A stretch of 64,000 nt of DNA from Cyanophora paradoxa (taxonomy: Eukaryota > Glaucocystophyceae > Cyanophorales > Cyanophoraceae). A program made the position numbers and the translations under genes. The notes beneath the pieces were generated by a model, which did not search any database, was not told where the DNA came from, and saw only the letters and a program-made list of their open reading frames with translations. The stretch lies in contig QPMI01000243.1 of NCBI GenBank assembly GCA_004431415.1, forward strand, positions 1-64,000. Reading direction: 5' to 3'. Positions within the stretch are counted from its first letter, which is position 1, and every line of letters begins with the position of its first letter. Positions 1 through 13,200 of this stretch are shown here, one piece after another.

Positions 1-2215
1 CCCCAACAGGCAGTACATGGTCACGGTCCGCGCCGCAACCCCCCCCCCCCCTCCCCCCCAATCCGTACCCCCGCCGACTCGCAGCTCCCGGCAGGTATCC
101 ATGCTCGAGATTTACAATGAGAAGGTCAAGGACCTGCGTGCGTGCCCCTGCAACCCGTCGGGCGCTCACGTACCCCCGCTGACACCGGCCCCCGCAGTGA
201 ACCCGAAGAGTGCGCCCTTGCACCCCCGCCACCCTGTCCCTCTCCCCCCCACCCCCACCCGCACCCGCGCCGGCACCTCTGCCGGCGTGACGCGGGGGCA
301 GTCAACCCGCCGGGGGGCCTGAACGTGCGGCAAGACAAGGTGCGGGGGGTGTACGTGGAGAGCCTCACGCCCATCCCCTGCAACTCCTACAAGGAGATCG
401 AGCAGCAGATGGAGAACGGTCCCCGCTCCCCCGCCCCCGCCCCCCGCCGCTGGCGTGCGAGGCGGGGCGGGCGGGGGGCGGCAGGGACGACGAACCGGAC
501 GGTCGCCTCGACGAACATGAACGCGACCTCCTCCCGCGCCCACACCGTCCGCCCCGCCCCCGCCCCCCGCCTCCACCGCCCCGACGCCCGCCCCCCCGGC
601 AGGTCTTCACCATCCAGTTCTCCATCGTCACGACCGAGGGCGGCCAGAAGAGCGAGATCGGCTCCAAGGCGCGCCCTGGATGCAGGGGGCCGTGCCGGGC
701 GGCTCCTGACGCTGCGCAGATCAACCTGGTGGACCTGGCGGGCTCGGAGCGGGCGGAGAGCACGGGCGCCACCGGCGACCGCCTCAAGGAGGGTCCGCCC
801 CGGGGGCCCCCGGGGTGCGGGGGCGGGGCGGGGGCGAGCGGGGCGGGGCAGGGTGCGCGATCAACCAGTCGCTCTCGGCGCTGGGCAACGTCATCTCCGC
901 CCTCGCCGACCAGTCCATGGGCAAGAAGGCCCGCACCCGCCCCCGCCCCCGCCCCCGCCCCGCCGGCGCCCCCCCCAACTGAGCTCCCCGCAGGGCGTCT
1001 TCGTGCCGTACCGCAACTCGGTGCTCACGCGGCTCCTCCAGGACGCCCTCGGGGGCAACTCGAAGACCATGCGCGCCCCGCCCCGCCCCGCCCCTCTCTC
1101 CTCGCACTGACGCGCGCCCCGCAGCATGATCGCGGCGCTGAGTCCGTGCCCCCCGCACCCCACGATGCCCCGGGCTCGGTCTGACGGGGGCCGGCGGGCA
1201 GGCCCGGCGGACATCAACTTCGAGGAGACGCTCTCGACGCTGCGCTACGCGGACCGCGCCAAGAAGATCAAGAACGCCGCCAAGAAGAACGAGAACCCCA
1301 CCGAGAAGGCCCGCCCCCGCCCCGCCCCTCCTCGCCCCCCCGCGGCTGACGCGCGCCGGCAGCTGATCCGGGAGCTGCGGGAGGAGAATGAGCGGCTGAA
1401 GAAGGCGATGGGCGGGGACGCGGCGGCGCTGGGGGGCGGGCCCGGGGCGGGCATCTCGAGCGAGGAGATCGAGCGGATGAAGAAGGAGAAGGAGGAGATC
1501 GAGCGGATGCTGCAGGAGCAGGCCAAGTCGTGGGAGGAGAAGCTCGCGGAGGCGAAGATGTCGGGCCTGGTGGGGGCCGGCGGGGACGCCGAGGAGCGGC
1601 GGGCCAAGCTCAAGAGCACGCCCCACATCAAGAACCTCAACGAGGACTCCATGCTCTCCGAGCAGGCCCGCCGCCCCCTCGCCCCCTCGCCCCGCGCCCC
1701 CCGCCCTGACGCCGCCGCCTCAGATCGTGTACTTCATCGAGGAGGGGAAGGCGATGCGGGTGGGGAAGAAGGACGCGCCGGAGCCGCGGCCGGAGATCAT
1801 CCTGACGGGGGCGACGGTGCTCAAGGTCCACTGCACCCTCGAGAACGAGGGCGGGCAGATCTTCGTCACCCCGGAGCCCGGCGCCAAGGTCACCGTCAAC
1901 GGGCAGCAGGCGGCGGGGCGCACGGGCCCCCTCCAGCACCTCTCCCGCCTCTTCCTCGGGCACCACGTGTGGCGCCTGCACGACCCGGCGAGCGACTCGC
2001 GGGAGGCGGCGGAGCAGTTCGACTGGGAGTTCGCGCAGCGGGAGCTGGCGGAGGCGCAGGGCCAGGGGATGAACCTGGCGGAGAAGGCGAAGGAGCTGGA
2101 CGAGGACGCGACGAAGAAGAAGGCGGAGATGGAGAGCAAGCTCTCGCGGCTCGAGGACGAGATCAAGGAGGCCTCCGTCGGCACCGCCATGGCCACCCGC
2201 CTCCGCGAGCTCCAG

Positions 2216-2251
<36 letters not shown>

Positions 2252-4508
2252 CGCCCCACCGGCCCCCGGCGGGGCGGCGCCGAGGCGCGGGGCGGGCAGG
2301 CGGAGCTGGAGAAGCAGAAGCACCTGAAGGAGGAGCTGGAGGAGGGCGCCATGAAGCGGAAGCGGGAGCTGGCGCTGATGGAGGACCAGCTGTCGCGGAT
2401 CATCCCCGAGGTGAACGAGATGAACACGATGGCGGAGGAGATGCGGCAGCGGACGGCCTTCGAGCTCAAGCTCGTCGACACCGTCCCCGAGGCCGCCCAC
2501 CTCTCCCCCCTCGAGGAGCTCCGCCAGCTCAAGAGGGTGCCCGGGGGGCCGGCGGGGCGCGCGCGCCCGGCGGGAGGCCCCGCCGACGGGCCGGGGCGCA
2601 GGTGGACGTGCAGCTGCGGGTGGTGAACGGGGCGACCAAGGCGGTGTGGACGTGGTCCCCCGACAAGTTCGACTCCCGCCTCCACATCGTCCGCGACCTC
2701 TACAACCGCTGGACCGAGGAGGGGCCCTTCCCCATCCCCCGCGACGAGAACGTCCGCCCCCGCCCCGCGCCCCCGCCCCCCGCGGGGCGCGGCTCAGGCG
2801 GGGGCGGGGGGGCAGCCGTTCTGGGACCCCCCCGAGGACACGCCGATCGGGCGGGCGCACCTCTACCTCGAGCCCCTCTCTTACCTCTTCGGTGCGCCCC
2901 CGCCCGCCCCGCCCCACGCGCCCCCGCCGGGGCCGGCCTGAGCGGCGGGGGGGCAGACATCGCGGAGACGCTGCCGATCGTGGACTTCAAGGGCAAGAAG
3001 GACGGCTCCATCCGCGTCGAGGCGCCCCGCCCCGCCCACGCGCCCCGCCCCCGGCCCCGCCCCCGCTCACGGGGCGGGCGCGGCGCGCAGATCATCCCGT
3101 GCACGCCCGACGGCAAGCACCTCGACCCCGAGCACGTCGGTGCGCCCCCGCCCCCGCGGCATCCGGAGCTGCGCGCGGGAGGCGATCGGGGGCGGGGGAC
3201 GGGGCAGAGGTGGACGACCCGATGGACCTCGTGGGGAAGCGCATGGACTTCATCGTCTCCGTCCCCGTCCTCCAGAACCTCCCCACCCAGAACTGCAACA
3301 AGGCGCCCCCTCCCGGGCCTTCCAAGCCGCCCCTCCTGGAGTCTCTAACGGCGGCGCGGGCGGTGGCAGGTGCGGGTGACGTACCGCTTCTACATCGGGG
3401 ACGACGACTACAGCACGGACTACTTCCCCACCCGCACCGCCAACCCCGCCTTCAACTACAGGCGCGCGCGAGCCGGCCCCTCCCCGCCAGACCCGCCAGA
3501 GCCGCCTCCGCCGCCTCCTGACGGCCTGGGGCGCGTGCAGGCGGCAGTTCACGATCGACCCCGTCACTGCCGACTTCGTCAACTACCTCAAGAGCGACGG
3601 TGCCTGCCGCCGGCCCCGCGCCGGCGCCCGTGGCTGCAGCTGACGCGCCCCGGGCGGCGCGCAGCGATCACCTTCCAGGTGACGGGCCAGCCGGACGCCT
3701 CGGAGCCGACGCCGTTCGACCCCAAGGGCGAGGCCGGGGGCGGGGGGCGGCCGGGCGGACGGCCGCGCACCGCCTCGACGCCCTTCGCGGCCCCCGACGA
3801 GGCCGTCCTCAGCGAGCTCCAGGCCCTCAAGCGCGAGAAGGTCCCGCCGCGCCGCCCGCCCCGCCGCCCCGCCCCGCCGAGCGCCCCCGCCCCGCAGGAG
3901 GCGATGCAGAAGGAGCTCGAGGAGGCGCGCCGCGCCAAGGCCGCCGCCGCCGCCGCGCCCCCGCCGGCCCCGCCCCCGCCCCCGCCGGCGCCGGCCCCGT
4001 CGGTGGGGAGCGCGGCGGTGAAGGAGGAGCTGGAGCGGGAGCGGCAGAGGGCGGCGGCGCTGGCTTCGGAGGTGGCCCGCAAGGACGCCGAGATGGCGAA
4101 GAAGGACGAGGAGCTCCGCTCCCTGCGCGCCAAGGCCGCCCAGCTCGAGGCCCTCGCGGAGAAGCTGCGGGAGGAGCAGGCGGAGAAGCGGATGGGGTCG
4201 ATGACGGCGGAGGACAAGGAGAAGTTCAAGCGGGAGATGGTCGACTCGCTCGCCAAGAGCAAGGACGAGCAGGCCCAGCGCAAGGCCGCCGCCTTCGGTG
4301 CCCCCCGCTCCCACCGCGCGCCGCGGCCGCCGGCGATGATCAGCTTCGCGGCTGACGCCCCCGGGGGGCAGCGGCGGTGTGGGAGCGGGCGGCGGGGAAG
4401 GAGGGGACGGCGCTGCAGCAGCGGGTGACGGCGGTGGCGGCGCAGAAGAAGGAGATCGAGGAGAAGCTCGCCCTCTCCCCGGACTCCAAGGTCTGCTCCC
4501 TCCAGTAG
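1..4508 (+). CDS. Kinesin-3 (KIF1/Unc-104-like) motor, 5' partial
   Basis: Plus-end microtubule motor that carries vesicles or ciliary cargo. The window opens inside the motor domain, so the P-loop lies upstream. Exons read in order: [11 protein letters not shown] (95-137), switch [11 protein letters not shown] (about 515-545), switch [12 protein letters not shown] (about 731-760), then [18 protein letters not shown], the neck, and an FHA domain (about 1725-1990, HCTLEN and VTVNGQ). Coiled coil follows, then KIF1-type segments [20 protein letters not shown] and [12 protein letters not shown], and a final coiled coil. The stop is TAG at 4506-4508. At least a dozen introns of 50-100 nt break the gene; one (from about 2216) contains 33 consecutive C. 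The motor, FHA and post-FHA order is that of kinesin-3. A lipid-binding PH domain, common at the C-terminus of this family, is not visible. It converges on the GAF gene downstream. Family call is firm; cargo is unknown. Confidence 0.93.
2218..2250 (+). repeat. 33-nt poly(C) tract inside a kinesin intron
   Basis: Uninterrupted C homopolymer starting just inside the intron that follows the exon ending LRELQ. It is one of eleven long C-tracts in the window, all on the transcribed gene's sense strand (see findings). Confidence 0.9.
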
Positions 4509-5411
4509 GCCCCGCCCCTTCCGACATGTCAGCGGCCGCCGCGGCCGATGCCGCCCGCCTTATTCATCATTATTGCAAGTTTTCTATTCTCCGCTTCGCA
4601 ATCCCTCCTGTCCATGTCCTACGCTGCACCTGGCTCTTCTGCATCAACTCTCTGGCAGTATATGTGTTTGAATCTGCAATGTCTCGCTGATGCACTGATC
4701 AAGATCATGGGTTGCTCATGCAGCCCGCTGCTGCGCCCCTGTGCTACCTAAATATCCCGGCCCTCTAACAGGCTAGATTTTGCCATACTTACAGTTTGCC
4801 ATGATTTGTCAAGTTTAACGGTCGAGGCCTACAGCCGCTGATCATGACTTACCGGGGCACCGTGGCACTGGGGCATGAGCTTAGCTATCATAGTATCTAG
4901 ATCTCGGCCGCGGGGACGAGCCTTCCGAAGACTCACGCGGCCAGACGCCAGTGACGCGACGCGCCGCGGAGTCGATCCTCCAACAGCGCGCGCGATTGGT
5001 CACGGTCACGGTCCGAAGGTAATAGTGGCGAGCTCGAGCGTTGAGTCGGTGGCATGGCGGGCATCGGTCCCTCGAGGGCCTCCGGCCCGGGGGCCCTCTT
5101 CCCCCTCCGCCTGCTGCTGTAACCCCGCGAGATCGGCCAGAGCCAACGATGTCCACTCTCGAACAAACCGTGAACGTTGAACGCGCTACACGCGCGCCGC
5201 GCGCTCTCCCCGCTCTCGTCGTGAACGAGAACGCCCCGCTCTCTAGGTCGCCATCCCGATCGCGAGATAGGCCTAAATTGTAGAGGAGAAAGAAGTAAAT
5301 GAAGGAAAAGAAATCAAATGAATTGAATAAGAAGGGCGGACGCGGGGAGGAGGGGCGAGGAGGGGCGAGGAGGGAGGAAGGGAGGGGGGGGGGGGGGGGG
5401 GGGGCTCGGCG
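4509..5411. other. Convergent intergenic region
   Basis: About 900 bp between two 3' ends. It is less GC-rich than the flanking genes. I see no protein-like reading frame, tRNA or repeat. The right edge contains a G-run (5384-5404), which is a C-run on the sense strand of the leftward gene and probably lies in its 3' untranslated region. Confidence 0.6.
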
Positions 5412-8400
5412 TCAGGCGGTGATGACGCTGAGGGTGGAGTGGAGGGCGGCGAGTATGCGCCCGGGCACCGAGTGCTGCCCCCCGCCTCAGCCGGCGCGCA
5501 GGCGGGCGAGGGGGCGGGGCGGGCGCACGGCATAGGTGGCGTCGGCGAGGGCGGCGGGGGCGCGGGCGGAGAGGGCGGAGAGGGCGAAGGAGCAGAGCCC
5601 GGCGAGCACCTCGGCCTCCTCGGTGGCGAACTCGGCGCCCTCGGGCCGGCGGTTGAAGGCGTGGACGACGCCCACGACGAGCCCCGGGCCGCCGCGCGCC
5701 GGGGCCCGCAGCGGGGCGAGCAGCATCGTCCGCAGCGAGAGGTGCTTCAGCGCCGCTGCGGGGCCCTCGGCGTCAGCTGCCGGCCCGCCCTCGAGCGGAG
5801 CGGCTGGCGGCGCACGGTCCTCCCACAGCGCCCGGGCGAGGCGCCTGCGCGGGGCACCGGTCAGAAGCGCGCGGAGGTGCCAGGCGGGGATGAGGGAGGG
5901 GAGGGGGCACCGGTCGGAGGCGGCGTCGCGGACGTTCATGATCTGCGGCGGGGTCAGCGCGGCGGCGAGGCGGGGGGGGGGGGGGGGGGGAGGGGGGGGG
6001 GATGGGGCGGGCCTGGCCGGAGGTGTACACGCGCGAGAGGATGCCCTCGTGCGCCGGTATCCTGCGGGGCGGTCAGGGAGGAGGGCACGAAGATGAAGGG
6101 GGTGCGCACGCGCGGAAGCCGGAGAGGAGGCGCGAGAGGGGGTCCACCAGCTGCTGCCCGTTCTGCGGCGAGGCGTGGGCGGGGAAGGGGGAAGGGGGGG
6201 GGGGGGGGGGGGGGGGCGGGCGGCGGGGGTGCGGACCGGGGGCGCGCCGGGCTTCTCGGCGAAGTAGACGACGATCTTCTCGCAGCGGAGGAGCTCGGCG
6301 GAGCGGGCGAGGAGCTCCTCGAGGGGCCGGAAGGGCTCGCCCCCCTTGAGGCCCGCCACCACGCACCGCGCCGCGTCCGAGGTCAGCTCCTGCAGGGAGG
6401 CGAGGGCGGAGCGGAGGCCGTGGTGCTGCGCCGCCCGCGCCGACGAGGCCGCGAACTGCTTCAGCAGGACGGTCAGCAGCTGCTCGTCCACCCGCGTGAA
6501 GCACGGCGGCCGGAGGCCCGTCGCCGTCCCGCCCTTGTTCGCCACCCGCACGACCCCCGCCACCCGCTGCGTCTCCGGGTCGAAGAACGGGACGTACATC
6601 ACCGAGGCCGGCAGGTTCCTGCCGGCGCGTGGGCGGGCGCTGCGGGCGGTGGCGAGGGGCGGGTCGGGGGGGGGGGCGGGCGCGGGGGCGGACCCCTTGA
6701 TGTGGTCGACGGCGGGGTCGAGGGAGGCGAGGGCGGCGGGCCTGGGCGGCCGCTGCGGCTCCCCGCTCGCCGCGCAGTGCCCCAGCCCGCCCCGCCCGAT
6801 CGTGACGGCCTCGGGCGCCGCCTCCGCCGGGTCGGCCTCGGGGCGGGCGTGGGGCGGGTAGGGGAGGCAGAGGCCGCGCGCGTGGTCCGCGAAGTGCAGC
6901 GACGCCAGCTCCGCCCCCGTCAGGTCGCTGCCGCCCCGCCCCTCAGCGCTCCCCGCCGCGAGGAGAACGCGGAGCGGCGGACCAGCAGCACTTCTCCATG
7001 GCGCGGCCGAGGTCGCCCCACTCGACCTCCTGCGTCAGCGTCTCCACGTGCTGCCGTCGCCCGCGTCACGCCGGCGGGGGCGGCAGGGGGGCGGGGGCCG
7101 GGGGGCGGGGCGGGCCCAGAGGAGGCGCTGGAGCTTCTCGACGGTGGTGGCGAGGGCGCGGACGGAGGGCGGGCCCCGCTGCTCGAGCGCCTCCCGCAGC
7201 CGCCACGCCGTCCCCAGCGCCACCCCCTCCACGAAGAGCTCCGTAAACTCCTCGTCCGGCACCCCGCCCGCCCCCGGTAGCCCCCGCCCCGGGCCCGCCC
7301 CCGCGCCCCCTCCCGGCAGCGGGGCGGGCCGGCGGGGAGGCGGCGGGCCGGCGGAGGGGCTGGGCGGGGCGCTGAGGCCCGGGATGTGGCCGAGGCGGGC
7401 GGCGAGGCCGGCGGCGTGGCTCTCGGCGTGCCCCGGGCCGTGCGGCGCGTGCCCGCTCTTCGGCGTGGCGGCCCCGAGGGCGGGCCCGAGGCCTGCAGCG
7501 AGCCGGCGCCCGGCGGGGAGGGCGAGGCGAGGACGGAGACGCGGCGCGGGGCGGCCCGGGGCCCGTGCGCCGGGGAGGCGGTGCCGGCGGCCGCGGGGCC
7601 CTCGCCGAAATCGAGCTCGACGGAGGTCTTGCCGCCGCGGAAGCGCAGGGCCTGCGCCACGCTCGAGTGCTTGGCCCGCACGGCGTCCTCCAGCGGCGTC
7701 GAGCCCCAGCGGTCCCGCGCGTTCACGGGGACCCCCAGGGCAAGCAGCTCCTCCACCATCTTCCGCTGGCCCTCGGCCGCCGCCACGTGCAGCGCCGTGC
7801 GCCGGTCGTAGTCCCCCGACTTGGGGTCGTACCCGCGGCGGATGAGCTCGCGCAGGCGGCGGATGTCGCCCTTGAAGGCGGCCTTGCAGAGGGCCTCCCC
7901 GGCCGACGTGTCCGCCGCGCTCTGCGCCGCCTCCGCCAGCTCCGCCGCCTCCGTCGCCCCCGTCGCCTCCGACGAGATCGACGCCAGCCGGTGCCGCCCT
8001 CCCCTGCAAGCCCCCGCTCGCCCCGCGCCCAGCGCCCGGCGCGGGCGGATGCACGGGGCGCACCGCGGCGGGCTGAAGACGGCCGAGTCGTGGTAGCCGA
8101 CGGAGCCTCTGCGGGCGCGGGGCGCGGCGGCCCCGAGCTGCCCCGCCGCCGTCGCCACCGCCGACGGGCCCGCCTTCAGCTCCGCGTACGTCACTGCGGC
8201 CCGCTCAGGCGGCGCGAAGAGACGGGAGAAGGAGGGCGGGGAGGGGGCGGACCGCCGCCCTTGGCGCGGAGGGCGGAGAGGACCTGGTGGTGCTCCATGC
8301 GGATCGCCTCCGTGACGGGGGTCTGGTTCCAGCGGTCCACGGCGTTCACGGCGGCGCCCTCCTCGAGCAGCAGGTGCACGACCTCGAGGAGGCCCTCGGT

Positions 8401-9829
8401 GGCCGCCGCGTGCAGCGCCGTCCGCCGGTCGTAGTCGGGCGTGTTGATGTCGAGCCCGGAGTCCATGAGGGCGTTCAGGGCGTCGAGGTCGCCCCGCTTG
8501 GCCGCCCCGATGAGGAGCCAGGCGCAGAGCGCGGCGTCCTCCTGCGCCTCGACCGCCGCCTCCGCCGCCGCGAGCTCCTCCCCGCTCAGCGTGGAGCGGC
8601 GGCGGCCGAGGGGGCGGTCGCGGAGGAAGCGGGCGGCCTCGGGGCGGCCGGCGACGACGGCGGCCATGAGGGGCGTCTGGCCCATCCGGTCCCGCGCCTC
8701 CGTGTCCGCCCCCAGGTCCAGCAGCAGGCCCATCGCCGCCAGCTGGCCCTCCCCCGCCGCCACGTGCAGCGCTGCCCCCCGGCCCGCCCCCGCGTCGGAC
8801 GGGGCGGGGGGCGCGAGGGCCGGGGGCGCGAGGGCGGGGCGGGCGGGGCGGACGGGTGCGGCGGTCGTAGTCGGGGCCGCTGAGGGGGACGCCGGCCTCG
8901 GCGAGCTCGGTGATGCGGATGAGGTCCCCGCTGGCGGCCGCCAGGCAGAGCTCCGACGCCCGCACCGTCGCCACCGTCACCGAGCCGCCCCCCTCCAGCC
9001 GCCCGCCCTTCTCCTCCGCGACGCGCAGGCGGTCGGCCAGCGACCGCACCCGCAGCCGCAGCGCGTCGTTCTCCTCCCGCGCCGTCTTCAGCTCCTTCGC
9101 CAGCCGCCGCTGCTCCAGCTTCGCCCGCGCCGCCTCCCGCCCGCCCCGCAGCCCCTCCTCCGCAGCAACCGCCGCCGACGGCCTGCACACGCCGCGCGGG
9201 ATCTTGGAGGGCGGCGTCGGCGGAGCGAGGGCGGGCGCGCACGGCTCGGGGCTCTGTGGGGAGCCGCCCTGGATCGGGGGCAGCCGGGCATCCTCCTCGT
9301 GCGCGAACGGCGCGGCGGCCGGCGCCGAGTGCGCCAGCGGCGCGCGCTGCCGCTCCGCCCGCGCCGGCCGCTTCGTCGGCGAGGCGGGGCCGGCGCCGGC
9401 GCAGGCCGCGCACGGCGGGCCGCAGGTGCAGCCCGGGGCGCGCTCGCGCTCCGAGGCCGGGGGCGGGCTGGGGCCGTTCTCAAGGCCGGCCTGGCGCAGG
9501 CGGTGCCGCAGGCTGGCGATGAGGCTGTCCTGCGCCTCCACCAGCTTCCGGTCGACCGCCGCCTGGTGCTGGAGCGCCGCCACCTTGTTCCTCAGCTGCT
9601 CGATCCCCCGCCGGTGCCGCTCCGTCCGCTCCCGGCACACCTCCGAGCACGGCCCGCCCGCCTCCGCGCCGGCGTCGGCGGGGCCGGGCGAGAGCGGGTA
9701 GGGCGAGAGCGGGTATCCGGGGGCGGCGCTCTTGGAGGTGGACGGCGTGGGCGCGACCAGCATCTCGGGGCCCGGCGAGATGAGCACCGGCATCGACATC
9801 GGCGAGCGCCGCAGGCTCGGCCCGGGCAT
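5412..9829 (-). CDS. Coiled-coil / ankyrin-repeat / tandem GAF-domain protein
   Basis: Multi-exon gene. The N-terminus (from ATG at 9829) is low-complexity, then a coiled coil (about 9600-9480 and 9130-8990). Two ankyrin blocks follow, each marked by DYDRRTALH (about 8430-8290 and 7820-7640, with NARDRWGSTPLEDAV). A linker region with SVRALATTVEKLQRLL (about 7200-7130) leads to two GAF-like domains: the first includes IGRGGLGHCAASGE, then YVPFFDPETQRVAGVVRVANK (about 6600-6520); the second includes EKIVVYFAEKPG and GILSRVYTSGQ, then LVVGVVHAFNRRPEGAEF (about 5690-5620). The last exon, HSVPGRILAALHS..., ends at TGA (5412-5414); its preceding intron has a canonical CTGAG/GGCAG end. GAF pairs of this type bind cyclic nucleotides or mediate dimerisation in phosphodiesterases and cyclases, but no catalytic domain follows, so this is more likely a sensor or scaffold. 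It converges with kinesin and diverges from NEMF. Confidence 0.8.
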
Positions 9830-10217
9830 CGAGAGAGGCGTGGGTAGCCTGCGGCAACCATTTAGAAGCGGCGGAAGGCTCGCAGCGCGGCTGGGCGACG
9901 AGGGGCTCGCCCATACGAATACGGGTCCGGCGGCGCGCCAGAGACCTCCACCGCCAGGCTCGTTCTCTTCCGGGGCATGGCTGCTCGCTAAGAGCTAGCC
10001 GCCCGTGGGGGTGGCTGCTAGCTATCCTGGGCGCGGGCGCTGGCGACGCGCCAGGACCTCATACATGCGCTGCGCAGGCTTGTTTGATGTGACTAGGTGG
10101 ATCGCTGTTGCTAGCTATGTCTGGAATTTGTCGCCGAATTGTCGGGAAGGTGGGGCTACAACGACTTCGGTCCAACGACTTAGGGGGGTACTAGGCATCA
10201 GCGCAAAGCTTGGCGCG
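9830..10217. promoter_or_regulatory. Divergent intergenic region (GAF gene / NEMF)
   Basis: 388 bp between two divergent start codons, so it presumably holds both promoters. It is less GC-rich than the genes. I recognise no TATA box or other named element. Confidence 0.5.
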
Positions 10218-13200
10218 ATGGGGAAGGCGCGGTTCACGCTGCTGGACCTCGTGTCTGCGGTGCAGGGAATCAAGAGCAAGGTCGGATCCCGCCAGCCGCG
10301 CGTGCCGGACGCGCGGCCATCTGACGGCCACGCGCACGCTGTAGGTCCTCGGCGCGCGCGTGGCAAACGTTTATGACGTATCTCCGAAGGTCATCGCGCT
10401 TGCCGCCCGCCGCCACTTCTTACCGGCGCTCGCTCACTCGTGTGAACCCGCAGGTCTACCTGATCAAGCTCGCCAAAGGCGAGGAAAAGTTCATGCTGCT
10501 CATCGAGTCCGGCATCCGGTGCGCCCGCAGCGCTCGGCGGACTCGCGCGCCGCTGATCGGGCGCTCATTCAGGATCCACACGACCAAGTTCCAGGTGCGG
10601 CGCACATGCGCGGCGAGCTGGCTGTGCGCTCCAGCGCCGCCGCGGCCTGCGCCGACGGCGCTGCGCAGCGGGACAAGAGCCAGATCCCGAGCGGGTTCGC
10701 GCTGAAGCTGCGGAAGCACATGCGGACGAAGCGCCTGGAGGACATTCGCGTGCTCGGCTTCGACCGCGTCGTGGGTCCGCCAGCCGCCCCCGCCGGGGCC
10801 GGCGGGGCGGCTGACGGGCGGGGCAGAGCTGACGTTCGGCTCCGGGGAGAACGCGTGCCACCTGATTGTGGAGTTCTTCGCGCAGGGCAACGTCGTCCTC
10901 ACGGACAGCGCCTACGCCATCCTCTCCCTCCTCCGCACCCACGCCCACGACGAGTCGGCGCGCTTCGCGGTGCGGGAGACGTACCCCATGCAGGCGGTGC
11001 GCCCGGCGCTGGTGGCGATCACGCCGGCGGTGCTCGAGGGCGTGCTCGCCAAGGCCGAGGACGGGGGCGACCTGCGCGCCGCCCTCGCCGCCCCCGACGC
11101 CGAGACCGCCCAGTTCGGCCCCGCCCTCGTCGACCACGCCGTGCTGCGCGCCGGGCTGCCCCTGGGGGCGACGGTGGCGGACGGGAAGGCGGCGGCGGGG
11201 CCGCTGGCGCGGGAGCTCGAGGCGGCGGGGGCCCTGCTGCTGCGGGCCGCCCGCGAGGCCTCCCCGGCTACCTCCTCCTCGCCGCCCCCGCCGCCGACGG
11301 CGCCTCCAAGCGCGCCAAGAAGAAGGCCGCCAAGGCCGGCAAGGCCGGCGCCGCCCCGGAGGCCCCCGAGCCGGCCGCCGCCGCCCCGGGGGACGACGCC
11401 GCCGCCGTGCAGTACGTCTACGACGAGTACTCCCCCTGCCTCCTCGCCCAGGTGCCCGCCCCGCCCCGCCTCCCAGCCGCCCCCGCCGCCGCCGCCGCCG
11501 AGCCGACGGGGGCGGCGGGCAGCACGAGGGGACGCCGTGGCTGGCGCCGCAGGCGGCGCCGGTGGAGGCGGGGGCGGCGGCGGGGCCGGTGAGGGCGGCG
11601 CGGGAGGGGGCGCCCTCCTTCGCGACCTTCGACGAGGCGGTCGACGAGTTCTACTCCAAGGCGCGCCCCTCGCCGGCGCGGGCGCGGGGCCGGCGCGACC
11701 CCGCGGGGCGCAGGTGGAGAGCCAGAAGCTGGAGCAGCAGCGGCGGCAGCAGGAGCAGAGCGCGGCGAAGAAGCTCGCCTTCATCAAGGCCGACCACGAG
11801 CGCCGCATCCGCGAGCTCGAGGGGGCGCAGGAGGCGAACGTGCGCAAGGCGCAGCTCATCGAGGCGAACCTGGGGGAGGTGGAGGCGGCGATCACGACGA
11901 TGCGGGTGGCGGTGGCGCACGCCGTCGACTGGAACGAGCTGGGGCGGCAGATCAAGGCGGAGAAGAAGGCGGGGAACCCCGTGGCCGCCACCATCCACTC
12001 CCTCCAGGTGCCCCCGCCTCGCCTCGCCCCGCCCCGCCCCGCCCCGCGCCGCCTCGCGCCGGGCGCTGAGGCGGGGCGGGCAGCTGGAGCGGAACGCGGT
12101 GACGCTGCTGCTGACGGACCCGCTGGAGGACGCGGAGGAGGAGCGGCTCACGGCCGCCGCCACGCCCGTCGAGATCGACCTCGACCTCGGCGCCTACGCC
12201 AACGCCCGCACCTACTACGACCAGAAGGCGCCCCAGCCCGCGCGCTCCGCCCCGCGCCGGCGCGCCCTGAGCGGGGCGCAGCGGAAGACGGCGGCGAAGC
12301 ACGCGAAGACGGTGGAGGCGACGGACAAGGCGCTGAAGGCGGCGGAGAAGAAGACGCGCGAGGAGCTCAAGAAGGTCGCCATCACCTCCGAGATCAAGCA
12401 GGCCCGCCAGCGCGCGCCCCGCCCGCCGCTCGCGCCGGCGCGGGGCTCACGCGCGGCGCCCGCGGGCAGGTGCGGAAGACGTACTGGTTCGAGAAGTTCA
12501 ACTGGTTCGTGACGACGGAGAACTACCTCGTCGTCTCGGGGCGCGACGCCCAGCAGAACGAGACCCTCGTCAAGCGGCACATGCGCAAGGCCGGCCCCCG
12601 CCCGCCCCCGCGCGTCGCAGCCGGCGGGCTGACGGCGGGGGCGCAGGGGGACCTGTACGTGCACGCGGACATCCACGGGGCCGCCTCGTGCATCATCAAG
12701 AACCCCAGCGGGGCCCCCGTGCCGCCCATCACCCTCCAGCAGGCCGGCTGCATGACCGTCTGCCGCTCCAACGCCTGGGACGCCAAGGTCGTCACCTCGG
12801 CCTGGTGGGTCTACCACGACCAGGCAAGGCCCCGCGCCCCCCCCCCGCCCCTGTACCCGCCCGCCGGCCCCTGACCCCCACGGGGCAGGTGAGCAAGACG
12901 GCGCCGACGGGGGAGTACCTGGTGGCCGGCTCCTTCATGATCCGCGGCAAGAAGAACTTCCTCCCCCCCGCCCCCCTCATCATGGGCTTCGCCGTCCTCT
13001 TCAAGGCGCCCGCGCCCCGCCCCGCCCCGCCGGCCCGCTCTGAGAGGGGGGCGGGGGCAGCTGGCGGAGGAGTGCGTGGGGCGGCACGTGGGGGAGCGGG
13101 CGCCGCGGACGGGGGACGCGGAGGAGCACGCGCGGGAGCTCGAGCGCTACCAGCTCGAGGCCGCCCCCCGCCCCGCCGAGCCCCGCAGGGAGCCGGCCAG

